Source of the DNA: Lentilactobacillus hilgardii DSM 20176 = ATCC 8290
GTDB taxonomy: Bacteria > Bacillota > Bacilli > Lactobacillales > Lactobacillaceae
Length of the DNA: 38,118 nt
Direction: 5' to 3'
Assembly (NCBI RefSeq): GCF_000159315.1
Contig: NZ_GG669994.1
Span: 175,656-213,773, forward strand
The number at the start of each line of letters is the position of its first letter. Positions within the stretch are counted from its first letter, which is position 1. Below are positions 1 to 11,411 of this stretch, piece after piece. Below the pieces are notes generated by a model. It saw only the letters and a program-made list of their open reading frames with translations. It searched no databases and was not told the origin of the DNA. The translations under genes and the position numbers were made by a program.

Positions 1-3000
1 GAATCCTCAGAAATTTCCTTTGGTGAAATTGCCGGAGAAGATGCAAAAATTGAAGTTGAGAAGGCCACCATTAGTTTAAAAAAAGACGGCCACTTTTATA
101 AAGACAACGGGGTTGTTGACTACAATAAATTTCATTGGACATCCACTTTTAAAGTGGAAAATAAAGATTCTGCAGCTGATAAAGTTGTTTTAACTGATAC
201 ATTCGGTAATGGATATCAATACGGGACTGGTAACAATCCGGCAGACTACATCATTCACGTTACCGGTAATAAAGGTACTGATAAACAGGTGAAATTAAGT
301 GATATTAGTCATGCATCAGATGGGCAACAAATTGTTTTTACCTTTGATGCAGCCGAATTAGTTAAAAAGGATATTTTTAATGAAGGCGAAAAAATTACAT
401 CAATTGTTTTGGAGACAATTGGTGAGGTTACAAACGCTACTCAAAAGAAATTTCTAAATGCAATTCAAGTGACAGATAGCAAAATTAATGATCAAAAGAT
501 TACCAGCGCGCAAGTAGAAACAAGTATTGAACGGGAAAGTACCCAATTAGATAAAACAGCAAAAGTCCAATCAGGTGGAAATGTTCGATATGAAGTGAGA
601 TTTACGGTGGATGAAGACACAAAGAATTTCACGATGACAGATAGGCTAAGCAGCGAAAAGTTTGACTTTGCAGCTGTAGGCTCCGATTCCTATGAACTCA
701 AAATAAAAGGTGAAGGGGAAAACGCTTACCAGGATTGGGTGGAAGAAACGGACATTTCTGGTGGCAATGGCTCTCCCTCCACGCTCAAAATTACGTTTAA
801 AGATAATATTCCCGTTGGGACCCATTATCTTTATTACGAGATCATCCCAAAGGAAGGCACTACGAATGAAAATTATCAAAATTTGAGGAATTTTGTTCAG
901 TGGAATGGACAGGAAAAATATTCGACAATTCAAAATCCGAGAATCGATACCAAGCGAAGTCGCGGGGCTGATTGGTCAAAGATGACCACTGATTGGGGCA
1001 TTAACGTTAATCAGATTAATCGAAAAGTGACAGGTGATTTTGTGATTACTGAACCTCACGAAAATGCGGAATATCTTGATTTTGAAAAATTTTACAATGA
1101 GCTTTCAAATAACGAATACCAAGATGTTAATAAGTATCTGAGGTTCTTTAAAAATAATGTGTTAGGAGAAGAATATAAATACAAATATGAAAACGGAAAG
1201 TTCTCTTGGATAGGGAAAGAAGGAGAAGCATTTAGAATTGCCTTTTCAGGTGGAAAGATGACACTCACCGTTCTTAACCTCCCTGACGCTAATCACTTTC
1301 AATTTGGAATCGGCTACTATGGCGTTCCACTGGACAAAGATGCTGTTGCAGAGGAGATGCCTGAAGAGATTTATAATCGAGCGCAGGTAAGTTATAACGG
1401 TGAAAATAATGAAGTCGCGGCCAAAACAGAAATTCCTAGATTTATGCGCCGGCACTTGGCTAAATCCGGAAGATTGAGTGAAAACTTCCATGAAAAGAAC
1501 GATCGTTACATTGACTGGAAAGTGTCATTTAATCACATGGGTTATTTAGGTGAGGGTGAGGCACTGGCAAAGCTTCTTACAGAAGACGGGATAGACATTA
1601 CTGATATTGTCGGTACCGATCAAATGACCGGTAATGACGATGTGTCGAATGATAAAACACTTCAAGATATTTCAAACCTATTAGGAAGTCTAAAGATTTC
1701 GCTTGCTAAATTAGCGAATGACGGTTCCGGTTATGGTGAAGCCGAACTTTTGGAGAAAAATGATTACAAAATTGTTGAGGACAAAGACGAAAGTGAAAAC
1801 GAGAATCATAAAGTAACATTCAACTTAAAACTAACAGAAAGTGGGCTAGAAAAATACAGAACCGGGAAAACGGTCTTTGTTCTTAATTTTCAAGCTCAAG
1901 TACCATCTCTCGATTTTAGTGACGATAAGCATGAGCATTTTAAAAAATGGCTTTTCCGTAATAAAATTACGCTTTCAGGTTTGGGACAGTATGGTGATGA
2001 GAATGGTAAAAGGACAACTGAGGCTACCGTTTCCTATACAGACAATGGTCACCTTTTAGATAAGAGCGGTCAGTCAATGGATATTTCACCGGCCCCGGAA
2101 GGACGGACTTTACCAGCCATAAAATGGCAGGTGGTTCTTAACGGTGATGGTCGAAATATTGATTCCAAACAAATTAAAGTGACCGACTCAATTGCCAATC
2201 AAACCCACCATCATTTGATTACACATGATCCAACCTACCAATTGACTTTATTCAAAGCAAATCGATCAATTGGCGACGATGGTAAAGTAACGTACACTGC
2301 GGGAGACAAAATTCAACGGGACTCGTATAAGCTGGATTATTCCGATTCGCTGGATAATATGACCATCACATTTGATAAAGACGTGATCGATGGTCAACCA
2401 ATATTGGTCCAATACTACACGGTTAGAGAGACTTCAACTGCCAATAGTTCTTTTGAAAATAAAGTGACCTTGGAATATGGTGACGAAAAGATTATTGAGG
2501 AAGAAAAAGTTAAGTCCGATACCAGTGCGTGGGGATCTTATGAAAGATTTGCGGTTAACGTGGTTAAATCGGATGCCAAGACAGGCAAACGTTTGGAAGG
2601 CGTCATGTTTATGCTTGAACGGTATGATAAAGCCACTCAAAAATGGGTACCGGCCCAGTATCTGGATGGCAATAACGAGAAACAGGATATGGTTGAGACA
2701 ACGGATGAGTATGGAATGGCGTCCTTCAACAATCTTGGCGATAAAGCCGTCTATCGAGTCGTTGAAACACAGGGTCTGGGCGGATACTATGCAAATTACA
2801 CGTCTCCGGAATTTAGGATGAGTGATTTGACTAATGGTCAAACGGTTCACGTGCTTAACGTCGAAAATCCGAAGATGAAAGAGTTGATCATTAAGAAAAA
2901 TGTTCAATCCAGTGACCCGGCTTCACTGAATGATCGGTTTAATTTTGAGGTTCAGTTTACCGACAAAGACGGAAAGATAGATGAAAATGTGAACGGTCGC

Positions 3001-6000
3001 TTTGATGTGGAACTTAATGGTGAAATGCAATCCACTCAAGTGACCTTTATCGAAGGTGTGAGCCAAGGCCTCCCTGGGATCAAGAATGGTGAAACACTTA
3101 AGATTAAAGGATTGCCGGTCAATGCCTATTACCGGGTTATTGAAACTAACGGGGATGGTTATAAAACGACTCATGGTACTGACCAACTTAACGTTACCCA
3201 TCCGGCAGGTGACGGATCAAAGAAAACGGGTGTCTTGGCATTTGACGATTCAAACTTTCCCGGAATTGTAACTTTCACGAATACCTTGGATTCCGGCGAG
3301 TTTGAATTTTCTAAAACGATTCGGGGCGAAAACAAGGATCGTGATAAGGATCGGGAATTCAAATTTGAACTCCAAGTGTATAAAGATGGCAAGTTGTACA
3401 AAGAGTTTAATTCGTTAGTTTCAGGAATTAAGCATCAGGATAGACAAGATAGAGATGTTCAGTTTAGGTTTGAAAATGGTAAGAGCACGCAGTTAATTGA
3501 CGATAAAGACAATAAAAACATTGTGCTGAAAGACGGTGAAAGTTATCGTAAAATTAAGCTTCCGGGAAATGTTCAGCTTGTTGTTCGGGAAGAACACGAT
3601 GATGTCTACAGCAAAACATTTTACAAGCTAAATAACGGTGATGAAAAAGCGGTCGAAGTTGATCATGACGGATTTCATGTAGTGGGTCCGATTTCCATGG
3701 GCAGTCATGTCAAATTTATTAACGAACACAAAGAAAATCAATTCGAGTTCGAGAAAATAGTTTCCGGCCGGGATACCAATGATACTTTTACTTTTGATGT
3801 AACAGCCGGCAACGAAGAAACCCGGAATGCGGTTAAGAGCAACGACTATGTGGTTGCAATTGTTAATGCTGCAACGGGAGAATCGGTTCATGGTCATTTA
3901 ACGGTTAAGATTGTGTTTAATGATCAAGGTAAAGCAACCGGGTTGCGATTTGGTGACCAAGCCGACTTAAAGCCGATTAATCTTCAAAATAATCAGAAGT
4001 TGATTGTTAAAGGATTACCAACGGATGCGGGACAATTTAAAATTAAAGAAATTGACTATCAAAAGGGTGATTGGACCGTTTACAACCACATCGATGGAGA
4101 ATTCGAGCGTGCCGGTGATGACGTTACTTTGAACCTGAACAGAGAAAAGGGAAGAAACTCGGTTATGTTCCGAAATACACCACCGGATTGTGTACCGTTT
4201 ACGCTTAAGAAAGTAGCAAGTGGACTTGATATTCCAAAGGACAAGACATTTGAATTTGACTTAACGATTACAAATCCAAATTCCGAATGGGGTGACAAAA
4301 AAACGTTTAAGGCTATCAAGAGTGGTGAAACAGATGAGCAGGAGATCGTGTTCTCAAAAGCCGCAGGCAATGTTTATCATGCCAAAGTATCACTCAAGGT
4401 TGGCCAAACAATCACATTCTTTATGATTAAAGGGTTGAAGATGACAATCACTGAGAACATTGGTGATGACTATCATGTCAGTCATCAATATGGTGGCGAC
4501 AACTGGAATGATGGCAAAGAAGCCCAAGTGACAACCGGTTCAGCCGATGATTGTGGAACAAATTGTCTGCCGCCGCTTGTCTTCAAAAACCATCGTCCGG
4601 GAACATCACTGGAAATCAGAAAGGTCTTAAAGGGAGCCCTTTCTGAAAACGGATTTTGAGACAGAATTCGAGTTTAATTTAAATGTGGTAGATAAGGATG
4701 ATCACAAAATAACCGATGATTTTGGCATCACCATTATCGATCGGGAAAATCATAAACGATCAGGAACTGTCACCTTAGTAGATGGCAATATCAAAGTGAT
4801 TACCCTTGATAAGGAAGAACTGAGTACTTTAAAATTACGCGGGGATGAAAGGGCTGTGATTACAGGGTTACCAGACGGCGCAAAGGTCAAAGTTATTGAG
4901 GCATTGCGGGCCGACTTTAAGGCCAGCCATATGATCAATACGAATGCGGAGGTAACCGGTAACGAAACGATCAATTGGACACTTCACGAAGATGAGAAAA
5001 CCGTGATTCAATTTATGAACGAGAAACTGGCAGGGGGATTAAAGATAACCAAGCGGGTTATAGGTGATCAGCTAACACCGGCTGATAAGGATCGTCAATT
5101 TGAATTCTATGTAACCACGACTCCCGAATTGGCGGATAAAACCTATCAAGCAGTTAAGAGAGACCAGCATGGAAATAAGGAAAATCTAAGAATCAAGTTT
5201 ACTGATGGCCGTTCCGAGCAAGTCCTATTAAAAGATGGCGAATCTATGGCATTCCTGGGCTTGCCAACTAACGTCAAGTATTCGGTTCGCGAAATTATTG
5301 TGCAGGATATGCGGGCGGATTATGACGTGTCCTATAGAATCGACGAAGGCACCGAGCATCAAAAAGAGGTCACAGAATATTTTGACCTTGAGCATGGTAA
5401 GGTTGGACATGTCACATTCTATAATGCCAAAAACTCACCGAAAACCACAAACCTTGAAATTCATAAAAAGGTAGATGGGGACGGCATTAGTAACCTGGAT
5501 TTACAGAGATCGTTCAGTTTCCGAATCAAATCGGATATTGCCTTAAATGAAACATTTACGGCAACTATGCGAAGCCAGAATGGTCACATGGAAGAAGTTG
5601 GACTCGAATTTAAAAACGGCATTGCCGATTTGACGTTGAAATCTTCGGAATATTTAACTATCATGGGACTTCCGATTGACTATCATTACCAGGTAACGGA
5701 AACAAAGGTTGCCGATTTCAGTACATCCTATCAGGTGAATGGTGGACAAATAACGGCTGGTAACGCAACTGAAAGTTTTAAAATGGTAAATGGGAAAAAC
5801 GGACTGGTTAATTTTGTCAACTATAAGGAAAAATCAGAAACTGCTTCTATGGAAATTGCCAAGCGCTTGGCTGGAACGGGAATTTCCGAAGCTGATAAGG
5901 ATCGCAATTTCAAGTTTGTGATTTATACAAATGCTTATGGTGATTTTAAAGCAACCAAGATCGCCAGAAATGGTCATAGCGAAGAAGTAACGGTTTCAAT

Positions 6001-6934
6001 TCGTAATTGACAGTCGACACCTATTTATCTAAAAGGTGACGAATCAATTCTGATTAAAGATCTGCCAATAAGCAGCACTTATCAGGTTGGTGAGGCATTC
6101 GCTGAAGGGTTTGCTGCGAGTTATCAAGTTAATAGTGCAGGTAAATACGATGGGATGATGACTGACGCCGTTAAGTTGGTGAAAGATCAAGCGGGAAAGG
6201 TCACATTTACTAACACCAAAGATATGGTTCCTGCCGAGGGGACGCTCATTATTGATAAATTTGTGAACAGCCTTGGTAATCCAAAACAACCCTTTACTTT
6301 TAACATTGAGATGAAAGATGGTGCTGGCGGTTATCTGAATGGTATTTTCCAAGTAGAAAAAGTTAAAAACGGTGTTTCAGAGATTGGGCAAATTGCCATA
6401 GTTGACGGCAAAGGAACCTTCCAATTAACGCATGGACAGACAATTAAGTTAAGCATGCCGCTTGGAACAGCGTATAACATTTCCGAACAGGATTATCAGT
6501 CGATGGGATATGTAACAACAACGACGAAGAACCGTGTTGCAATGCCAAGTACCACCGTAACGGGAACGGTAACGGCAGGCACAGACCATCTTGTCTATCA
6601 TAACGATATTAAAGATGATCTTGAAGGAACAGCACCGCTTCCTGGACAAGAAGATAGTGATGACGGCAGCGCGACGCTTGAAGGAGCGCAAGGACTGCCT
6701 GGTGACACTTCAGATAACACGAGTGGTGCTGATGGGATTAGCGGCAGCAATGGTGTGAGTGGATCAGGGTCTTCAACAGACGCACCGTCCGGGATTCCTT
6801 CGCAAGGATATACCGGTAAAGCAGCCCTGCCACAAACAGGAGAAGATATTAATCAGCAACTGATTATTTTGGGATTGGTATTGCTGATGGTTGCAATTGG
6901 CGGCATGGTTTATTATAAGAAACGGGTTCGATAA
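1..6934 (+). pseudogene. Large LPQTG cell-wall-anchored repetitive adhesin, 5' end outside window, disrupted twice
   Basis: The frame is open from base 1, so the gene begins upstream of the window. It reads to a TGA at 4657-4659, resumes one frame over with no missing sequence, meets an in-frame TGA at 6008-6010, and continues in the same frame to 6934. The first part holds beta-rich adhesin-like modules. A SpaA/Cna-B-like domain follows at about 2545-2880. Then come nine repeats of roughly 130-150 residues, each opening with a motif such as FEFSKTIRG, FEFEKIVSG, LEIHKKVDG or MEIAKRLAG, near 2881, 3298, 3736, 4192, 4606, 5033, 5449, 5844 and 6239. A Gly/Ser-rich stretch leads to LPQTGE, a hydrophobic helix and a KKRVR tail, the classic sortase-A signal. 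The frameshift falls in the A run at 4646-4649, inside repeat five. Unless these are sequencing errors, the main product would lack the anchor and be released. Confidence 0.85.
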
Positions 6935-6947
6935 AAAATAATTTTTA

Positions 6948-6992
6948 AAGAAAAGGAAGCGCCAAAAGTCAATTATGGTGCTTCTCTTTCTT
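6948..6992 (+). terminator. Probable terminator of the adhesin gene
   Basis: An imperfect 16-bp inverted repeat (6948-6963 with 6977-6992) begins 14 bases after the adhesin stop. The arm ends GAAGCGCC and GGTGCTTC pair with one G-U wobble. The downstream T-tract is weak, so this is a moderate call. Confidence 0.5.
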
Positions 6993-7045
6993 GGCTTTAC
7001 AAGGCATTAGGGTTCACATTTTTATCACTTTTTATTAAAACATGC

Positions 7046-7074
7046 TTGACATTTTGTTATTTAAATCTCATAAT
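7046..7074 (+). promoter_or_regulatory. Sigma-A-type promoter of the T-box leader
   Basis: TTGACA at 7046-7051 and CATAAT at 7069-7074 are separated by 17 bases. Transcription would start near 7081, just before the first stem of the T-box leader. Confidence 0.8.
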
Positions 7075-7080
7075 GCGAAG

Positions 7081-7336
7081 TATCAATTTGAAAGAAGCAT
7101 TCGTCCTATTCAATTACCAGAAAAGTCATTCGGCGGCTGAGAGATGACATTGAATTTGCGGATCGTGACTTTCATGCTTTCTTTAACTAGATTGGTGAGC
7201 TGTTTTTAGCAGTTAGCCGGTTTCGGACTTGTCCGTTAAAGCATGTCAACGAGTGGATACGAAAAGCGTATCTATGAAGGTGGTACCGCGGCCAATTGTC
7301 GTCCTTTTGTCTTAGTGACAGAAGGGCGACTTTTTA
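7081..7336 (+). promoter_or_regulatory. T-box riboswitch leader with intrinsic terminator
   Basis: The T-box core TGAAGGTGGTACCGCG lies at 7275-7290. It is preceded by a stem-III-like hairpin (GATACG-AAAAG-CGTATC). It is followed by a 14-bp terminator stem (7298-7311 with 7317-7330, 5-base loop) and TTTTT. A stem I can be drawn between about 7090 and 7185: its base pairs AAGCAT with ATGCTT, and an inner arm pairs ATTCAAT with ATTGAAT. In this family, uncharged tRNA pairs with a specifier codon in stem I and with the T-box bulge, which prevents termination. I could not place the specifier codon with confidence, so the cognate amino acid is left open. Confidence 0.93.
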
Positions 7337-7402
7337 TTTGGTTGACTCGTTTGACGATTGAATAGTTGTTACATAGCGATGACATGAAAGGGAGTTATAA
7401 AT

Positions 7403-8428
7403 ATGAAATATACAGTTTTAGGTGCAGGTGCAATGGGGTTGCGTTATGGTGTTTTGCTTCAGGAAGCAGGATTCGATGTTGATTTTGTTGATACTTGGGA
7501 GGACCAGGTTGAGACAATTCGTCAGCAAAAAGGGGTCTACGTTTCCCGAGATGGTCAGAACCGGCATTTGGTACCGGTAAATGTTTATTATCCCGAAGAA
7601 TACAAGGGTGATCCGGATGTCTTGATTGTCTTTACGAAACAGTATCAATTAGACGACTTCTTGAAACGAAGTGCCCGTTTCTTTAACGATAAACAATACG
7701 TCGTGACTTGTATGAACGGTATGGGACATATTGAAAAACTAAATCAATATTTTCCTAAAGAGCGTGTTCTTGGCGGCACTGCTTTAATCGGAACGGTTTT
7801 GAATAAGGCGGGTGATGTTGATTTTATCGGTCCTAAAGGCGCCGGTTCAATGAATGTTGCCAATGAAACCGAAAAGCCGGATCAAATGACACATCAAATC
7901 GTTGATGAGTTTACGCAAGCAGGCTTAAACCCCAATTTGACAACAAACTTCTTGGGAACACTAATGGCTAAGGTTATTTTCAACTCGGTTATTAATACGC
8001 TTTGCACCATGTTTAAAATCCGCATGGGTGAATATATTCAATCGCCAGTGGCCAAGAAATTGGGTGTTCAATTAATTGATGAGGCATTTGATGTTTGTGA
8101 ACGAGCGGGCATTACCTTGCTAAATACTCGTGAAGAAGAATGGCAGACTGTTTCATACGTCAGTCGTGTCTCAAATCCATTGCATTTCCCATCTATGTAC
8201 CAAGATATCTCCAAGAATCGGCAAACCGAAGTTGATTACATCAACGGTTATATTTATGATTTGGGATTGAAGTATCATTATGAAGCCAAGACTCATGACT
8301 TCTTGAGAAATTTGGTTCATCTAGCTGAATTCTCTGGGACATTCGATGTTGATGGCTATATTCAATCGGTTTTGGACGAGGATAAGAAGCAGGCAGCAAA
8401 GCAAGCCACAGTTCAAGCCAAAGCATAG
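7403..8428 (+). CDS. PanE/ApbA-family reductase (2-dehydropantoate 2-reductase or D-2-hydroxyacid dehydrogenase)
   Basis: This 341-residue NADPH-dependent reductase has an N-terminal Rossmann motif GAGAMG (residues 8-13). The family Lys and Asn lie in MAKVIFNSVIN (K190, N194), and the typical SMYQDISKNRQTEVDYING segment follows near residue 265. AAAGGGAG precedes the ATG. PanE proper reduces ketopantoate in pantothenate and CoA synthesis. Lactic acid bacteria also have PanE-like enzymes that reduce branched-chain or aromatic 2-keto acids to D-2-hydroxy acids. The T-box leader just upstream ties expression to one aminoacyl-tRNA, which suggests an amino-acid-linked role more than vitamin synthesis; that step is inference. 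No other pantothenate gene is adjacent. Confidence 0.88.
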   Translation: MKYTVLGAGAMGLRYGVLLQEAGFDVDFVDTWEDQVETIRQQKGVYVSRDGQNRHLVPVNVYYPEEYKGDPDVLIVFTKQYQLDDFLKRSARFFNDKQYVVTCMNGMGHIEKLNQYFPKERVLGGTALIGTVLNKAGDVDFIGPKGAGSMNVANETEKPDQMTHQIVDEFTQAGLNPNLTTNFLGTLMAKVIFNSVINTLCTMFKIRMGEYIQSPVAKKLGVQLIDEAFDVCERAGITLLNTREEEWQTVSYVSRVSNPLHFPSMYQDISKNRQTEVDYINGYIYDLGLKYHYEAKTHDFLRNLVHLAEFSGTFDVDGYIQSVLDEDKKQAAKQATVQAKA

Positions 8429-8530
8429 TTTTTTAACTAACATAGTTTTATTTTGACCCCTTTGACAAATTCCCGAAGTTGGTTCTAGGATTGACATCAA
8501 AGAATGAGAATTGGAAAGGGGACACATATA

Positions 8531-9381
8531 TTGGATAAAGCACTTTTGGCGACATTACCGATCGGACCGATTATAAGCGCTCAGCCAGTTGGTGGTGGCG
8601 ATGTTAATTCAGCTTATAAGCTAGTCGGTCAAAATGGTAAAAAGTATTTTCTGCTTCTGCATCCCAGCGATACAAAAGACTTTTATAGGCAAGAGATTGT
8701 TGGCTTGAAGTTGCTGGCAAAAACAGCCATGGTTCCAAGTGTCTTAGCAAACGGTACTTGGGAAAGCAATGCTATTTACTTCTTAACTATATTGATTCTC
8801 AGTCATTTGGTGACCAATATGCTTTAGGACGGGTAATTGCTCAAATGCATAAAAGAACGAGTGCTAACGGGCAATTTGGCTTTAATCTCGACGATCCCGA
8901 GGGTAAGTTTGATCATGGTGGTACATGGTATCCGGACTGGCCGTCATTCTTTATTAACGAGCGGTTGGAATATCGGAAAAAGATTATTCTCAAGAGGCAT
9001 TTGTGGACGGGAAGTATGGAAGCAATATATCAAAAGTGTCTGGTTAGGTTTAAACAGTTAATGCGAACTCATAATTCTAAACCATCCTTACTGCATGGTG
9101 ACTTTTGGTCGGGCAACTTTATGTTTGATGAAAATGGGCAGCCCGTTATTATTGATCCGGCAGTTTTCTACGGAGATCGTGAGTTTGATATTGGTGTCAG
9201 TCAAGTGTTTGCCGGTTTTGACCCCGAGTTTTATCAGGGTTATCAAGATGAATATCCTTTAGATGAAGGGTATCAAAATCGACTGCCATTCTACCAACTT
9301 TATTATTTAATGCTTCACTTAGGTAAGTTTGGTATAGGTTATCAAGAGAGCGTCGTTCGACTATTAAGGGAATTGCAATAA
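8531..9381 (+). pseudogene. Fructosamine/ketosamine-3-kinase family protein, frameshifted
   Basis: The likely start is the TTG at 8531, with AAAGGGGA about eight bases upstream. The first part carries the ATP-loop region VGGGDVNSAYKLV and then leaves frame after NAIYF near 8780. The remainder, in the next frame (LLNYIDSQSFGDQYALGRVIAQMH), has LLHGDFWSGNFMF with the catalytic Asp, IDPAVFYGDREFDIG with the metal-binding Asp, and an intact C-terminus up to 9381. Joined, the two pieces give a normal-length fructosamine kinase of about 283 residues. The simplest explanation is loss of one base around 8770-8785. Family members phosphorylate sugar-amine adducts so that they break down. A strong terminator follows. 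The lesion could be real decay or a sequencing error. Confidence 0.85.
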
Positions 9382-9382
9382 T

Positions 9383-9420
9383 AAAAGATCGACTTCCGAA
9401 AATGGAAGTCGATCTTTTTA
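9383..9420. terminator. Bidirectional intrinsic terminator
   Basis: A perfect 15-bp stem (9383-9397 with 9404-9418) closes a six-base loop. T residues follow on the plus strand, and the A residues of the left arm give a T-run on the minus strand. It ends the kinase gene and faces the end of the convergent hydrolase gene. Confidence 0.9.
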
Positions 9421-9443
9421 ATCATCATGATATATAAACGGTT

Positions 9444-11225
9444 TTAAGCGGCAACCGTTTGATTGTCGTTAACCGTTAGTTGATTTGTAGAAGTTGTTGA
9501 ACTGGTTTGCCCATTATCAACAGCGTTAAGAAAATCTTGAATGTGCTGGGTGTAGGCGAGCACTGCATTATTGGCAGAGGCATGCCCACCAACATTGCCA
9601 TCCAGGATCCATAGCTGCTTATCCTTAGAAATGCTGGCATTATACAAAGCTTTGGTTTCCGAATCCGGAATGAAGGTGTCATCGGCCGTCGCAATAAATA
9701 ACGTTGGCAGTGTTGAATTTTGAACGGCTGTCAATCCTGAGGCATCATCCAAGTTGAAGCCTTGGAAAAGATGGTTAACGTTATTAAGATTGTTTAGAAA
9801 TTGATCATACGGCACTAGTGGGATCGATCCATTGAGGTTCCAGCCGATTTTTGACGTATAGCCGTTTAGTTTGTTGGCTGCCCCTGTATAAAGCGAATAA
9901 AGAAGAGATGGGATCGTTGAGTAGCCACAGTCGGCAATGACGGCTTTAACTGATGATGGTAGATTCTTTTGTGCACCGGCTTCCAAAGCGTCATCGGCAC
10001 CAAGTGATTGGCCATAAAGGACCACTTCGCTGTTGGGACCGTTTAGTTGGTCGATTTTATTGATCCAGTTAATCCAATCTGCCTTATCTTTGTATCCAAA
10101 TGTCAGAAACTCGCCATCACTGCTGTTTTGCCCGCGGGTATATGGCATTAGAACGTTATAGCCCATGTCATAGAAAATTTTCGAAATGTATCCCATCCAC
10201 TCGGGCTCTGTTGTCCAACCCTGGCCATAAATAATTGTTTTGGTTGAACCCGGATGAGCGATATAAGTTGCCGAGGCATTTCCGCTGCCGTCCGCAAACG
10301 GAACCGTTAACGTTTCTTTTTTAACCTCATTATCATACCAGTTCTGGGCATCAGTGTAGAATTGCTTTGTATAGTCAGGATTATATTTTTGATCCAAATC
10401 CGACCAGGTTTGATCAATGTTGTAGCGGGTAGGGGATAATAATGTTCGAAATTCTGATAATAGATGAGACCCTTGGCGGGAAGTGATAAATGGATAAATC
10501 AAGGCAGCAGCTCCGGCACTGGTCATATTTGTCAACCAATTGAGTAAGGGATTGGAACTGGACTGTTTGATTGCGGGATCAGTTGAACTATTGGTACCCG
10601 TAACGGTGATTTGATCCTTATTGGTTCCTCCAGTCGTTGTGTTGTCGGTACTTGAGGATTGATCCGTTACAGGACTTGAATCAGCTGTTGAATCAACATC
10701 ATTACTTGTAGAATCGGTGTTGGTTTGACCTTGATCTTTCGATGATGCAGTGCCGGTCACGTCTTGTGATGATGATTGGTTGTTAACTTGCGATTCATCA
10801 GTTGAAGAACTTGCATTGGCGCTTTCTGATGAAGAAGATGTCGATTCTGGTGTGCTTGAACCATTTACTGAAGACGTTGGCTGACTGGTATCGGTCGTGT
10901 TTTCCGAAGGTGCAGGAGTGGTTGCACCACTTGTGGACGATTGATTTGACGTGGTAGCATTTTGATTATTGCTTTGACTATCCGAAGTGTTATTGAGCGT
11001 CGTGTCAGTTGATGAGTCGACATTATCGCTGTTGGAAGCCGATTCCTTAAAGACAATTGTTTGCTCCGAGGATGAGGATTGAGACGTTGTTTCGCTGCAT
11101 GTTGTTTGTGATTGAACATCAGCATATGTATGATCGGTAACGACCAGAAAGCCTAATATCAAAGTAGCCAGAAAGCTCGTTATTAAAATGACCTTTCTGC
11201 AAGCAGTTGACCTATTTATTTCCAT
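9444..11225 (-). CDS. Secreted alpha/beta-hydrolase with long Ser/Thr-rich N-terminal linker
   Basis: The 593-residue product starts at an ATG behind AAAGGGG. A Lys/Arg N-terminus and a hydrophobic stretch end near TYADVQS, a plausible signal-peptidase site after residue 35. Residues about 37-235 are a low-complexity Ser/Thr/Asn/Gln linker. The rest is an alpha/beta-hydrolase fold with nucleophile elbow GQSLGAD (Ser407), an acid in ATADDTFIPD (Asp515 or 516) and a histidine in VGGHASA (His548). This resembles the secreted cell-surface hydrolases of lactobacilli, with an esterase/peptidase-like core; the substrate is unknown. No LPxTG signal or wall-binding module is visible, so it is probably secreted or held through the linker. 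The gene stands alone between two terminators. Confidence 0.85.
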   Translation of the reverse strand: MEINRSTACRKVILITSFLATLILGFLVVTDHTYADVQSQTTCSETTSQSSSSEQTIVFKESASNSDNVDSSTDTTLNNTSDSQSNNQNATTSNQSSTSGATTPAPSENTTDTSQPTSSVNGSSTPESTSSSSESANASSSTDESQVNNQSSSQDVTGTASSKDQGQTNTDSTSNDVDSTADSSPVTDQSSSTDNTTTGGTNKDQITVTGTNSSTDPAIKQSSSNPLLNWLTNMTSAGAAALIYPFITSRQGSHLLSEFRTLLSPTRYNIDQTWSDLDQKYNPDYTKQFYTDAQNWYDNEVKKETLTVPFADGSGNASATYIAHPGSTKTIIYGQGWTTEPEWMGYISKIFYDMGYNVLMPYTRGQNSSDGEFLTFGYKDKADWINWINKIDQLNGPNSEVVLYGQSLGADDALEAGAQKNLPSSVKAVIADCGYSTIPSLLYSLYTGAANKLNGYTSKIGWNLNGSIPLVPYDQFLNNLNNVNHLFQGFNLDDASGLTAVQNSTLPTLFIATADDTFIPDSETKALYNASISKDKQLWILDGNVGGHASANNAVLAYTQHIQDFLNAVDNGQTSSTTSTNQLTVNDNQTVAA

Positions 11226-11362
11226 AACTAATATACCCCTTTATATAATATCCAGATTTAGTATACCGCATTTTGTATTAAATGAACACGGTTAATTATT
11301 TTAGAGGTATATGGTTAACAGGAGGAGTTAGTTAATGTAGGGCTTGTGTCTGTAAGCACAAA

Positions 11363-11389
11363 AAAACCGACGATCTCTCGTCGGTTTTT
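11363..11389 (-). terminator. Terminator of the cold-shock gene
   Basis: The stem AAAACCGACGA / TCGTCGGTTTT (11363-11373 with 11378-11388, loop TCTC) is followed on the minus strand by a run of T. It lies about 25 bases past the csp stop. Confidence 0.9.
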
Positions 11390-11411
11390 AAAAAACTTTT
11401 TAATTTTTTAA

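Noticed and set aside
2434-2907. 157-residue minus-strand frame inside the adhesin
   Set aside because: It is a shadow of the adhesin coding frame, with no ribosome site and no protein-like conserved pattern.
6008-6010. Recoded TGA (selenocysteine or programmed read-through) in the adhesin
   Set aside because: No SECIS-like hairpin or read-through context was seen, and the gene already carries a frameshift, so plain decay is simpler.
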